In this document: positions 52,102 through 61,928 of the stretch, piece by piece
How the letters are laid out: each line of letters opens with the position of its first letter
Numbering within the stretch: position 1 is the first letter of the stretch
Assembly: GCF_028728205.1 (NCBI RefSeq)
Contig: NZ_JAQYUU010000001.1
Coordinates: 2,154,082-2,218,081, forward strand
Length of the DNA: 64,000 nucleotides
Reading direction: 5' to 3'
Source: Clostridium sp. 'White wine YQ'
GTDB taxonomy: Bacteria; Bacillota; Clostridia; Clostridiales; Clostridiaceae
The notes under the pieces: generated by a model
Databases searched by the model: none
Seen by the model: the letters and a program-made list of their open reading frames with translations, nothing else
Told to the model about the DNA's origin: nothing
Program-made: the position numbers and the translations under genes

Positions 52102-52236
52102 ATTACCCTCTCCCTGCACATTTTCGATAAATTTTTATTCTATATTACTAATTTATCAAATTAACCTTCCTATTACTATACTAAAATCATAAAAATAAGT
52201 AATTGTTAAGAATTTTATTGTGTTTATATCAAAATT

Positions 52237-52301
52237 GGGGACGGTTAACAACTTTTTACAATAATGTTTGTACATTATGTCAATTGTTGTTAACCGTCCC
52301 C
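52237..52301. repeat. Complete 65-bp inverted-repeat element (REP-like)
   Basis: GGGGACGGTTAACAAC (52237-52252) and its exact inverse GTTGTTAACCGTCCCC (52286-52301) flank a 33-bp centre that itself contains AATAATGT...ACATTAT. Single arms of the same unit occur at 36137 and 41731. The size and GGGGACGG end recall REP-type elements mobilised by RAYT transposases. It lies 10 bp downstream of the beta-glucosidase stop codon and may also act as its terminator on the minus strand. Confidence 0.75.
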
Positions 52302-52311
52302 AGCTAATTTT

Positions 52312-54063
<1,752 letters not shown>

Positions 54064-54097
54064 AAGATGCAGTAATGCTATTTTATTACTACATCTT
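54064..54097 (-). terminator. Terminator of the methyltransferase gene
   Basis: Arms AAGATGCAGTAAT and ATTACTACATCTT pair with one mismatch around an 8-nt loop and are followed on the minus strand by TTTCTTTTATTTT. It starts 10 bp after the stop codon. Confidence 0.85.
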
Positions 54098-54106
54098 CTT
54101 AATTCA

Positions 54107-54736
54107 CTATTTTTCTGCTACTGCTCTTAGCCAATTTCGTTCTTCTATTACATCAATAGATATAGCTTTATATCCAGCCTTCATTAATAAATCTTTTAAT
54201 TCTTCTGGAGAGTATATTTTCATCTTTCCAGTTGCTAAAAACTCATCATTCCTCTCCTTAAACCTCTCACTTGAATACACTTCATTTACAATCAAGAATT
54301 TTCCAGATGGTTTTAAAACTCTAAGAACTTCCTTTATATTTGCTAAAAAGTCTGGCCAAAAATATATAGTCTCAACAGCAGTAATAATATCAAACATTTC
54401 ATCATCATATGGTAAATTTTCAACACTTGCGTTAGATATATATACCCTTCCTTCATCAATAAGTTCTTTATTAAATTCACTTGCCCAGCTTACACAATCT
54501 AAAGAATAATCTATTCCATACACCTTACCGTTCTTAGATAAACTAGCTAATCTATTAACTGTTCTCCCTCCACCACAGCCAATATCTAAAATAATACCCT
54601 CTTCTTTTATTGAAAGTTTATCAAATCCCCAGCCTGTTAATTCATAATGATTTTGATTCATATCATCAACCACAAATTTTCCTAACTCTCCAGTAGGTTT
54701 CCTGCACTGATTCAATCTTTTTGCTATTTCACTCAT
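54107..54736 (-). CDS. Class I SAM-dependent methyltransferase
   Basis: 209 residues. The SAM-binding motif I is ILDIGCGGGRTVNRLA (about 50-65), motif II YGIDYSLDCVSWASE, then VENLPYDDEMFDIITAVETIYFW and the strand LKPSGKFLIVNEVYSSE, the order of the UbiE/Methyltransf_11 group. The substrate is not evident; small-molecule methylation is most likely. ATG 54736 with RBS GAGGAGCGATAA. Single gene with its own terminator, no related neighbours. Confidence 0.9.
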   Translation of the reverse strand: MSEIAKRLNQCRKPTGELGKFVVDDMNQNHYELTGWGFDKLSIKEEGIILDIGCGGGRTVNRLASLSKNGKVYGIDYSLDCVSWASEFNKELIDEGRVYISNASVENLPYDDEMFDIITAVETIYFWPDFLANIKEVLRVLKPSGKFLIVNEVYSSERFKERNDEFLATGKMKIYSPEELKDLLMKAGYKAISIDVIEERNWLRAVAEK

Positions 54737-54830
54737 TTATCGCTCCTCCTCAGTTGATTTTGATTATCATTTGCTATATAGTTTTATACTATAATATAGT
54801 TTTCATAAAGTAAATATCAATTATGTAAAA

Positions 54831-54865
54831 AGTTAGGGAGTATTCAATCCGAATACTCCCTAACT
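54831..54865 (-). terminator. Terminator after the aldehyde dehydrogenase gene
   Basis: Perfect 14-bp arms AGTTAGGGAGTATT and AATACTCCCTAACT, 7-nt loop, followed on the minus strand by TTTTTACAT. It lies 3 bp from the stop codon. Confidence 0.9.
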
Positions 54866-54868
54866 TAT

Positions 54869-56257
54869 TTACTTCATTACTTTTCTTAATAAACTTACCT
54901 TTTCCTTTGTATATGGTGGAAAAATAAAACTCATATTTATTTTTGTACTTTTCTTTAGAACACTTTTTTTATGGGAAAAAGTCTCAAAGCTCTTTACACC
55001 ATGGTATGAACCCATGCCTGAATTACCAACACCACCAAAAGGCAGGTAAGGCGTAACTAAATGGGTCATCGTATCATTAATGCACCCACCACCATAAGAG
55101 ATTTCTGCTATAATTTTATCCTCTACTTCTTTATTTTCAGTAAATAAGTATAATGCTAGAGGCTTAGGTCTAGAATTTACTATTTCTATTACTTCTTCAA
55201 TATTGTTATATTCTAGAATAGGTAATATCGGTCCAAAGATTTCATCCTCCATTACCTTATCCTCTAGTGTCACATTGTCCATAATGGTGGGTTCTATATA
55301 GAGCGTTTCCTTATGGGTTCTTCCTCCAAACACAACTTTCTTTTCATCTATAAGCTCTACAAGCCTATCAAACTGTCTTTCATTAACTATCCTACCAAAA
55401 TCATTACTTGTTTTTATCTCTATTCCATAAAACAATTCTATCTGCTCTAATATTTTATCAATAAGCTTAGTTTTTATTTCTTTATGAACTAATAAATAAT
55501 CAGGAGCTACACAAGTCTGTCCTGCATTCATAAACTTTCCCCAAACAATTCTCTGAGCTGCTATATGTAGATTTACTTCTTTATCTACTATACAAGGACT
55601 TTTCCCACCTAGTTCTAATGTTACAGGCACAAGATTTTTAGCAGCTGCTTCCATAACTACTTTTCCAACTGGAACACTTCCAGTAAAGAAAATATAGTCG
55701 AACGGTGCATTAACTAAAGCTGCCGTAGTATCTCTTGCTCCTTGCACAACGCTGACATACTCCTCTTCAAAGGTTTCTTTTATAACTTTCTCTACTACCT
55801 TTGCTACATTTGGAGTAAATTCTGAAGGTTTAATTACTGCGCAATTCCCTGCAATTATAGCCCCAATTATAGGTTCAAATATTAGTTGAAAAGGATAATT
55901 AAATGGCCCAACAATCAAGACTACTCCATAAGGTTCTGAATATATATAGCTTTTTGAACCAAAATGAACTAACGGAGTTTTGACTTTTTTCACCTTTGCG
56001 AGCTTTCTTAGGTTCTTAGTAAAATATTTTATACTATCATATAAGTACCCTATTTCTGAAGCATATCCCTCAAATTCTGATTTATTTAAATCCTTTTTTA
56101 AGGCTTCTAGAATTAAGCTTTCATTTTCCTTAATCACTTTTTTAAGATCATTTAATTTACTTAATCTAAAATCTATATTTCTTGTTTCACCAGTTCTAAA
56201 GTATTTTTTATGTTTTTCAATGATTTTTAATACTTCCTCATTATTTAGTTCCTTCAT
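54869..56257 (-). CDS. Aldehyde dehydrogenase
   Basis: 462 residues of the NAD(P)-dependent ALDH superfamily. Seen are GPFNYPFQLIFEPIIGAIIA (cofactor-binding region), FFTGSVPVGKVV, the catalytic Glu in PVTLELGGKSPCIVD, the catalytic Cys in NAGQTCVAPDYLLV, and the C-terminal THLVTPYLPFGGVGNSGMG. The short length and the hydrophobic/basic C-tail (FIFPPYTKEKVSLLRKVMK) match the fatty-aldehyde/ALDH3-like group, which oxidises medium- or long-chain aldehydes. It may detoxify aldehydes. It lies 27 bp after the EFR1 ferredoxin gene and is the last gene of a three-gene run with the PrmA-like gene. Confidence 0.92.
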   Translation of the reverse strand: MKELNNEEVLKIIEKHKKYFRTGETRNIDFRLSKLNDLKKVIKENESLILEALKKDLNKSEFEGYASEIGYLYDSIKYFTKNLRKLAKVKKVKTPLVHFGSKSYIYSEPYGVVLIVGPFNYPFQLIFEPIIGAIIAGNCAVIKPSEFTPNVAKVVEKVIKETFEEEYVSVVQGARDTTAALVNAPFDYIFFTGSVPVGKVVMEAAAKNLVPVTLELGGKSPCIVDKEVNLHIAAQRIVWGKFMNAGQTCVAPDYLLVHKEIKTKLIDKILEQIELFYGIEIKTSNDFGRIVNERQFDRLVELIDEKKVVFGGRTHKETLYIEPTIMDNVTLEDKVMEDEIFGPILPILEYNNIEEVIEIVNSRPKPLALYLFTENKEVEDKIIAEISYGGGCINDTMTHLVTPYLPFGGVGNSGMGSYHGVKSFETFSHKKSVLKKSTKINMSFIFPPYTKEKVSLLRKVMK

Positions 56258-56284
56258 AAACCCAAACTCCCTATAAATGTTTAT

Positions 56285-57049
56285 TTAAATTAACTCTTCT
56301 ATTTTTATATATGGATTTCTATATCTATTTTTATTTATTGTTGAATTACCTAGATTAATTGCTTTCTTAGGACACGCATTTATGCAAGCCATACAATCCA
56401 CACACTTGCCATTCCAAGTTGGTCTTTCATTCACCATTTTAATATTATCTGTTGGGCATATTCTTTCACAAATACTACAGTTAATACAATCCTCATTTAC
56501 ATTAAATTTTTTATCTTTATTTTTATATAACTCTCTCCAAGCCCTATTCATTAAACTACTAAAGCCCTTTTTAAAATCCTTATTCTTTATCTCTCTGTTC
56601 TTTAAGGATACTATAAAGTTACTTAACAGTTCCTTATTGGCTTCAATTGCTTTAATTGTTCTTTCTTCTGTTGGATTTAATCCCATCCTTGTATAATTTG
56701 AAATGTATTTCACTTCAGCATGATTATTTATTCTATTATTAGTTTTTAAAAATTCATTTATTTCCGCAAAGGAGTTATCTGTATGTCCTCCTCCAGTTAC
56801 TTGAACTGCAAATATATATGGATTATTTTTAATAACTATTTTAGATATAAATTCTCTAACTAAAATTGGCAGTGAAAAGCTATGAAGTGGAAATACAAAA
56901 CCTATCACATCAGCTTCATACTCAAGCTCCCCTTCTTTTAAAGCTTTAGGAATTGAAATAAGCTCACAATTCTCCAAACTATTTCCTATCTCTTTTGAAA
57001 CATACAGGGAATTACCTGTAGACGAAAAATAAAATATCTTACTACTCAT
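56285..57049 (-). CDS. EFR1-family ferredoxin-flavodoxin fusion
   Basis: 254 residues. The N-terminal flavodoxin-like part shows IFYFSSTGNSLYVSKEIG (FMN phosphate loop) and ADVIGFVFPLHSFSLP. The C-terminal part carries two 4Fe-4S motifs, CINCSICERICPTDNI and CVDCMACINACPKKAI. Such EFR1 proteins are common in clostridia and presumably transfer electrons between ferredoxin-like clusters and flavin; the partner is unknown. It lies between the PrmA-like gene (18 bp) and the aldehyde dehydrogenase gene (27 bp), so a redox link to the dehydrogenase is possible. ATG 57049 is preceded by AAGAGGAGTTTTTACA. Confidence 0.92.
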   Translation of the reverse strand: MSSKIFYFSSTGNSLYVSKEIGNSLENCELISIPKALKEGELEYEADVIGFVFPLHSFSLPILVREFISKIVIKNNPYIFAVQVTGGGHTDNSFAEINEFLKTNNRINNHAEVKYISNYTRMGLNPTEERTIKAIEANKELLSNFIVSLKNREIKNKDFKKGFSSLMNRAWRELYKNKDKKFNVNEDCINCSICERICPTDNIKMVNERPTWNGKCVDCMACINACPKKAINLGNSTINKNRYRNPYIKIEELI

Positions 57050-57067
57050 TGTAAAAACTCCTCTTAC

Positions 57068-57940
57068 TTATATTGATTTTTGAAGAAATAAAGTTACCCA
57101 TTCATTACTTTTTGTCTTTTTAACTAAAGAATACCCTTTAACTTCTATTTGTTTAAATACTTCCTCATAACTCCATTCTACTAATCCTGATACTAATAAT
57201 ATACCATTAGACTCTATTACAGAATTAATTAGTTCCATTGAAGCTAGGGTTTCTTCCCCTCCTATGTTTATAAAAACAAAATCATATTTCTCTTTAACCT
57301 CTAATTTTTCTTTTGTAACATCTTTTATTAACACTTCTACATTAGATAGATTATTTAATGCAGCATTATGCATAACTTCCATGGTCACATCTCTAATATC
57401 TAAAGCAACTACTTTAGATGCATTTTTTAGTGCTGCTCCAATACCAAGAATTCCTGAACCAGCACCTAGGTCTAATACTTTTTTATCACTAAAATCTAAA
57501 TCTAATATATATCTAAGCATATCTTGGGTAGTTTCATGTAATCCTGTACCAAAGGATCCCTGAGGCTCAAAATTTATTTTCTTATAGTTCTCTAATATAA
57601 GTGACGGCTCCCCTATAACCCATCCATTTTTCAAATCTACAGGTTCAAAGGGCTCTTGCCAATTTCCCTCATTTATTTCAGATAAATTAATATCTTCATC
57701 TAACTTTAATGTATTCTTGATTCTATCTATAACTTTTAAACATTCATCTTCACTTTCACAATCAGGATATACCTTTAAGAGAATATCCTCATCTTCTTTT
57801 TCATAATATCCATAACCATTGTTATCTATCGTAACTTGGAATGGAGTTTCATAATAAGTTGAACTTAATCCTATCTCTTCTAACCTTTCGAGAACATCCT
57901 CTATATTAGAATGATTTATTATAAATGATATTTCAAACAT
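57068..57940 (-). CDS. PrmA-like (ribosomal protein L11) methyltransferase
   Basis: 290 residues. An N-terminal ferredoxin-like substrate domain (about 1-100) is followed by the SAM domain with GSFGTGLHETTQDMLRYI and VLDLGAGSGILGIGAA, strongly PrmA-like. The motif normally reading D-x-V-x-A-N-I is here DFVFINIGGE, with Ile where Ala is usual, and the N-terminal part is quite acidic. It might be a second, divergent PrmA whose target is not L11. A typical prmA would be expected near dnaJ elsewhere in the genome. It is the first gene of the run with EFR1 and the aldehyde dehydrogenase; RBS AAAGGAGAATTTT. Confidence 0.85.
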   Translation of the reverse strand: MFEISFIINHSNIEDVLERLEEIGLSSTYYETPFQVTIDNNGYGYYEKEDEDILLKVYPDCESEDECLKVIDRIKNTLKLDEDINLSEINEGNWQEPFEPVDLKNGWVIGEPSLILENYKKINFEPQGSFGTGLHETTQDMLRYILDLDFSDKKVLDLGAGSGILGIGAALKNASKVVALDIRDVTMEVMHNAALNNLSNVEVLIKDVTKEKLEVKEKYDFVFINIGGEETLASMELINSVIESNGILLVSGLVEWSYEEVFKQIEVKGYSLVKKTKSNEWVTLFLQKSI

Positions 57941-58013
57941 AAAATTCTCCTTTGTTATCTCATTGTTTTAATTTCAATTATACTATTTTTCAAGACAATT
58001 TGCATAAAATAAG

Positions 58014-58057
58014 AAAAAACAGCTGCATGCTCCTAATAATTAAGCATGTACCTGTTT
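58014..58057 (-). terminator. Terminator after the FMN_bind gene
   Basis: Arms AAAAAACAG and CTGTTTTTT with an inner stem GCATGCT/AGCATG form a long interrupted hairpin directly after the stop codon. On the minus strand it ends in TTTTTTCTTATTTT. Confidence 0.8.
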
Positions 58058-58063
58058 TTTAAC

Positions 58064-58450
58064 TTATTTGCTTAGCGCATTTTCTATTGCTTTAAGATAT
58101 GCTTTACTTGTAACAGTTGCACCTGATACAATATCCACGTCTGTGTTTTGTTTATCTATAACTTCTTTAGTAATATTCTTTGTTACATCAGATAGATTAA
58201 ACTTAACATCTTTTGTTACATTTATATCAGTAATCTTGTGATTCTTTACTGTTACATCTAATTCATTAGTCCATCTTCCATCTTTATACTGACCGTGATA
58301 AACACCATCACTTAATTTTGATACATCTATTTTATTCACACTTACTTCTTTCCCTGAACTTAATCCTCTAGTCATATAAAATATTCCACCAGCAATAACT
58401 AAAATAATAATAACTAATACAGTCAGCAATACTTTTAAAACCTTCTTCAT
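58064..58450 (-). CDS. Membrane-anchored FMN-binding domain protein
   Basis: 128 residues. An N-terminal helix (about 4-26) anchors the protein and the rest is one FMN_bind domain outside the membrane, with SGATVTS (109-115), where Thr112 is the expected site of covalent FMN attachment by an exported ApbE. RWTNELDVTVKNHKITDINV is the usual core. Such domains carry electrons across or along the membrane in extracellular flavin electron transfer. It follows the flavodoxin gene by 21 bp. The only ApbE in the window (22593-23531) lacks a signal peptide, so a different, exported ApbE must serve this protein. Confidence 0.9.
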   Translation of the reverse strand: MKKVLKVLLTVLVIIILVIAGGIFYMTRGLSSGKEVSVNKIDVSKLSDGVYHGQYKDGRWTNELDVTVKNHKITDINVTKDVKFNLSDVTKNITKEVIDKQNTDVDIVSGATVTSKAYLKAIENALSK

Positions 58451-58471
58451 AATACTTCTCCCTTATATTAA

Positions 58472-58951
58472 TTAAGCTCTATTTATAATTTTCGCAAATT
58501 TATCTATATTTTCTTTTGATAAAGTTGAGCTATCTTTATCACTTTTTGTAACCTTCTTTACAATAAATCTCTCTAGAAAATTTAACTTACTAAAAGTAAA
58601 TTCTCCACCAAAGAATCCCTTAGTTATTGAAGTTTCTAAAAGTTCCTTTGGGTAAGCCATATTTATTTCTTGCTCTGCTTCTGCTCCATCTCTCATACCA
58701 CAAATAAAAAATGCAACTTTTTTATTTTTAAGGGTATCAAGATTTTTAGTGCAAAAAGTTTTTACTTCCTTTAGTATTTGTCCCATATAAATTGATCCAC
58801 CAATAATAATCTTATCGTATTTTGATAAATCAGCTTCTCCTCCTTTAGTTAGGTCTAGCTTTTGAACCTCTCCATCTAGGGATTGTTCAAGTATCTGAGC
58901 ACATTTTTCAGTAAATCCATGCTTTGTAGAGTAGACAATTAAAGTTTTCAT
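58472..58951 (-). CDS. Flavodoxin-domain protein
   Basis: 159 residues of a flavodoxin fold. The FMN phosphate loop is IVYSTKHGFTEKCAQIL, followed by YDKIIIGGSIYMGQILKEVK and FFICGMRDGAEAEQEIN. The last pattern is that of the HemG-like/flavodoxin_5 group (including menaquinone-dependent protoporphyrinogen oxidase), but a heme role is not implied here. It lies between a TetR gene (14 bp) and the FMN_bind gene (21 bp) in one operon and is probably an electron donor in an envelope redox chain. Confidence 0.88.
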   Translation of the reverse strand: MKTLIVYSTKHGFTEKCAQILEQSLDGEVQKLDLTKGGEADLSKYDKIIIGGSIYMGQILKEVKTFCTKNLDTLKNKKVAFFICGMRDGAEAEQEINMAYPKELLETSITKGFFGGEFTFSKLNFLERFIVKKVTKSDKDSSTLSKENIDKFAKIINRA

Positions 58952-58965
58952 AATTAACTCTCCTT

Positions 58966-59580
58966 TTAAATCTTTATTCCTTTAATAAGTATTTCAAAGT
59001 GATGATTAATAAGCCTTTCTTTTTGCTCTTTTGAAATATTTTCTTCTAAAATAAGTCTAGAAATTAATCCATGAGTTGCAGTCCATAATATTTGGGCTGT
59101 AAGTTCAACATCCATAGGTTTAAATTTCCCTGTTTCCATTCCTAAGTTTACTAAATTGCATAAGCCTTGAAGACTTTTTCTTTCTTTTGAGATTCCTCTC
59201 TCTAATATATTTACCTTATCCTTAACTTCTTCAATGTTACTCATTAATATAATTTTGAATTCTTCTGGTGATTTCAGCATCAAATCTATATAAAGTCTTA
59301 AGCCTTCCTCTAATGTCTTTTCTGGATTTTCCCTATTCAAAGGCACTTTACTTGTGGTCTCTAATATTCTCTTATACCCTTCTCCAACCATTACAGAAAT
59401 AATTTCACCTTTATCCTTAAAGTAATGATAAATAATTCCTGGAGAATACTCTATTTTATTTGCTATCTTCCTTATTGATAACTTTTCGAAGCCTTCTTCA
59501 ACTAAGATTTCTTTTGCTGCATCTATTATTTTATTTTTTATAGCCTCTTTTTCATTTTCTCTTCTTTCAGATATACTCAT
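58966..59580 (-). CDS. TetR-family transcriptional regulator
   Basis: 204 residues from ATG 59580 (RBS GGAGGGGCAT); the frame opens four codons earlier in front of the RBS. The helix-turn-helix shows IKNKIIDAAKEILVEEGFEK, LSIRKIANKIEYSPGIIYHY and FKDKGEIIS, as in TetR/AcrR. The C-terminal ligand domain is helical. It is the first gene of an operon with a flavodoxin and an FMN_bind protein, so it very likely represses its own operon. An inverted repeat just upstream is the candidate operator. Confidence 0.92.
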   Translation of the reverse strand: MSISERRENEKEAIKNKIIDAAKEILVEEGFEKLSIRKIANKIEYSPGIIYHYFKDKGEIISVMVGEGYKRILETTSKVPLNRENPEKTLEEGLRLYIDLMLKSPEEFKIILMSNIEEVKDKVNILERGISKERKSLQGLCNLVNLGMETGKFKPMDVELTAQILWTATHGLISRLILEENISKEQKERLINHHFEILIKGIKI

Positions 59581-59597
59581 ATGCCCCTCCATCTTTG

Positions 59598-59624
59598 AAC
59601 AGTGTATTTTTATTGAACACTGTT
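59598..59624 (-). promoter_or_regulatory. Candidate TetR operator
   Basis: Perfect 8-bp arms AACAGTGT (59598-59605) and ACACTGTT (59617-59624) 11 bp apart, 18 bp upstream of the TetR gene start. The two halves are also part of an 11-bp near direct repeat TTGAACA(G/C)TGT. The location fits autorepression. Confidence 0.6.
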
Positions 59625-59700
59625 TAATTAAATTTTACTCCTACTTTTTACCATTGTAAAGAACTAAATTATAAATTTTTAATATATCCTCGTACACAAA

Positions 59701-59735
59701 AAAGAGTATCCCAAAAATAATTTGAGATACTCTTT
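59701..59735 (-). terminator. Terminator of the yjdF gene
   Basis: Arms AAAGAGTATC and GATACTCTTT, with further AAA/TTT pairing inside, followed on the minus strand by TTTTGTGTAC. It lies 26 bp past the stop codon. Confidence 0.85.
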
Positions 59736-59760
59736 AATAATTCATAAATATTTAATTGTA

Positions 59761-60177
59761 CTAATGTCCTTTTTTCTTTTGTTTCTTCTTCTCTTGCTTT
59801 TTTATGAATTTTTCCTCTTCAATTTCCTTACGATATTCTTTTCTTCTATGTCGTCTTTCTTCCTTTTGAGTTTCATACTGAAGCTTCATAACTTCTTGGG
59901 CTTTTGTTCCTATGCCCTTCTCTTGAATTTCTTTCTTTAGCTTTCTTTGAAGTCTTTTAGGATTTATTACTCTAGCTATTTCTTTTTCAACCTGAAGAGA
60001 AATACTAAATTTCAAGGCATTATAATTTCTAAGTATATATTCATATACTTCGTAATCCTTGGGTTCTGAACCAAACACAACTCTAGCTACAGACAGCTTA
60101 TCTCCTTCAGACTTTTCAAAGACTCCAACCCAAAAAGGGTCCTGAAAATAGACCGTAAGTTTAATTTCCGTATTCAT
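59761..60177 (-). CDS. yjdF: YjdF family (DUF2992) protein
   Basis: 138 residues from ATG 60177 (RBS CAGGAGGAAACAAAAA). The N-terminal half is the conserved part: EIKLTVYFQDPFWVGVFEKS and VARVVFGSEPKDYEVYEYIL. The C-terminal half is highly charged and very basic (RKLKKEIQEKGIGTKAQEVM, then ending KKQEKKKQKKKGH), typical of this family. The function is not known; in Bacillus and relatives the gene is controlled by the yjdF riboswitch that binds azaaromatic compounds, which suggests a role in coping with such molecules. A matching leader is present here directly upstream. Confidence 0.92.
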   Translation of the reverse strand: MNTEIKLTVYFQDPFWVGVFEKSEGDKLSVARVVFGSEPKDYEVYEYILRNYNALKFSISLQVEKEIARVINPKRLQRKLKKEIQEKGIGTKAQEVMKLQYETQKEERRHRRKEYRKEIEEEKFIKKQEKKKQKKKGH

Positions 60178-60194
60178 TTTTTGTTTCCTCCTGA

Positions 60195-60300
60195 ATTGTA
60201 TATAAATACAGAGAACGGACAACCCCAGGAGGGCAGGTTACTTACAAAGTTATTATCTATGCATCCGGACTACCAACCGAATCGTGTTTTTATCTCTTAT
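60195..60300 (-). ncRNA. yjdF-motif riboswitch-like leader
   Basis: The minus-strand leader of yjdF contains CGGTTGGTAGTCCGGATGCAT, split by my reading into CGGTTGGTAGTCCGG and ATGCAT, then TAACCTGCC, CTCCTGGGG and TTGTCCG. CGGTTG and AACCTG-type segments can pair, as can CCTCCTGGGG, giving a compact multi-stem fold ending 20 nt before the RBS. The order of these segments and the downstream yjdF gene match the yjdF motif RNA as I remember it. A covariance-model match was not computed. Confidence 0.72.
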
Positions 60301-60340
60301 GACCAATTATATCAGAAAAATTATAGAATTAAATACTCTT

Positions 60341-60637
60341 CTACTTTGATATTTTTATTCCTTTTATAAAAAACAATACTGAAAATAAAAGGACAGGTAT
60401 TAAGCTAAATACATTTGAGGCATCTATATTTCCACTTGAACCCATTATGATTAATATAATTATTGAAAACAAAATTCCCAAACTTCCAACAACAATCAAT
60501 CCCATTTTTGATTTACCAAAATTTTTAATTGGAAGTGTTTGTTTTCCTGTGGTCCAATATGAAGGGCTATTAACACTTTTATTAAATTCATCTATTTCTT
60601 CTATCATTTTTTCTAAATCCTCTTTATTTGAATTCAC
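60341..60637 (-). CDS. Small membrane protein, unknown
   Basis: 98 residues from GTG 60637 (RBS GGGGGAATTATT). A hydrophilic, acidic N-terminal part (NSNKEDLEKMIEEIDEFNKS) precedes two transmembrane helices (about 48-66 and 74-93). No family is recognised. It lies 22 bp after the S66 peptidase gene in the same direction and may be co-transcribed with it. A soluble N-terminus on the cytoplasmic side is the likely topology. Confidence 0.55.
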   Translation of the reverse strand: MNSNKEDLEKMIEEIDEFNKSVNSPSYWTTGKQTLPIKNFGKSKMGLIVVGSLGILFSIIILIIMGSSGNIDASNVFSLIPVLLFSVLFFIKGIKISK

Positions 60638-60659
60638 AATAATTCCCCCATGTATTAAT

Positions 60660-61697
60660 TTATATAACGCCAGATTCTAATATGCTAAAGGAAACATCTT
60701 CGCAATTTATTTCTGCTAAAGCACCATAAGGCAATATGCACATTGGTGAAGTGTGCCCAAAATTCACATTATATAAAATAGGTAGATTTTTAAGCTTTAA
60801 CTCATTCCTTACAACAGTTAATATAGCTTCTTTATATTCATCATAATAGCAATCATCATAAGGTTTTGCGAAAACTATTCCATTGATTTTATTTAGAATT
60901 CCAAGTGTACCATAACTTCTTACCCAACATTCTACAAGTGCTGGATCTGGTTTATCTTCTGAAGTCTCAAAAAACAAAATTCCATTTTCAAATTCATCAA
61001 TGCTTGGCCACAATTCAGTGCCTTTCATCATTTCTAGAACTTCAATACATCCACCAATTAATCTTCCTTGAACTTTCCCATTGCCCTGTAATAATTCATA
61101 TCCATGATTCTTTACTAATTTTCTAGATATATTCTTATTTTTCTCTTCCCAAGGCAATAATTCACTTGTCCAAACATCAGAAGCTGGAATATTTCCTATT
61201 ACGACCTTATCAAATAGAACCTTATTCACCCAGTGTTTTGTATAGTCATGCATTGCTACATTCTCAGCAAATTCACATAAAATAGATGGACCATAAAAAG
61301 TAGATAATCCAGCTTTATAGCATATCATATGAGTTATTGTTGTGTCTGAATAACCTATAAATACTTTAGGATTATTTCTGATTACATCAAAGTCTATATA
61401 TGGTAGAATTCTAATACTTTCATTTCCACCTATACAAGAAAAAATCCCTTTAATAGATTTATCCTTAAATGCCATCATTAAGTCCTCAGCTCGTTTTTCA
61501 GGATTGTTATAAATAAATTCAGTTCCCTTTAATGTATTTGGCATTTCTACAACTTGCAGGCCAAATTCTTCTTCAAGTCTCTTCTTACCAACATTGTATC
61601 TCCAAATAATGTCCCTATCTCCAGCCCCACCCCAAGAAAGGCTTATAGTTGCTACCTTATCTCCTGGCTTCAAAGCTAACGGTTTAATTAATGACAT
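60660..61697 (-). CDS. S66-family peptidase (LD-carboxypeptidase/MccF-like)
   Basis: 345 residues. The nucleophile elbow is FIGYSDTTITHMICYKAGL with Ser117; a glutamate in the GRLIGGCIEVLEMM region and a C-terminal histidine in YNVNFGHTSPMCILPYG complete the Ser-Glu-His triad of family S66. The start PLALKPGDKVATISLSWGGA is typical. S66 members are either LD-carboxypeptidases of peptidoglycan recycling or MccF-type enzymes that cleave microcin C-like aminoacyl nucleotides for immunity. The length and the insert with SELLPWEEKNKN fit the MccF-like group better, but the substrate is not certain. ATG 61697 has GGGAGTAGATAT upstream. Confidence 0.88.
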   Translation of the reverse strand: MSLIKPLALKPGDKVATISLSWGGAGDRDIIWRYNVGKKRLEEEFGLQVVEMPNTLKGTEFIYNNPEKRAEDLMMAFKDKSIKGIFSCIGGNESIRILPYIDFDVIRNNPKVFIGYSDTTITHMICYKAGLSTFYGPSILCEFAENVAMHDYTKHWVNKVLFDKVVIGNIPASDVWTSELLPWEEKNKNISRKLVKNHGYELLQGNGKVQGRLIGGCIEVLEMMKGTELWPSIDEFENGILFFETSEDKPDPALVECWVRSYGTLGILNKINGIVFAKPYDDCYYDEYKEAILTVVRNELKLKNLPILYNVNFGHTSPMCILPYGALAEINCEDVSFSILESGVI

Positions 61698-61928
61698 ATC
61701 TACTCCCTCCTATCTATCCAATTTGTTAAATATTTCAATTATTGTATCATATTTCTCCACAAGCTATCAACACAATAAACTTGAAATCCCCCATAATCAT
61801 ATAAACTTAAGAAACTTCAAATAATATTTAACAATTTCCCACCAAACTCACTTTTAAATTAATTATATATCAATCGGAAAACATTTTCTTTTTATTTTTT
61901 GTATATATTTTCTTTTATTTTTAAAATA

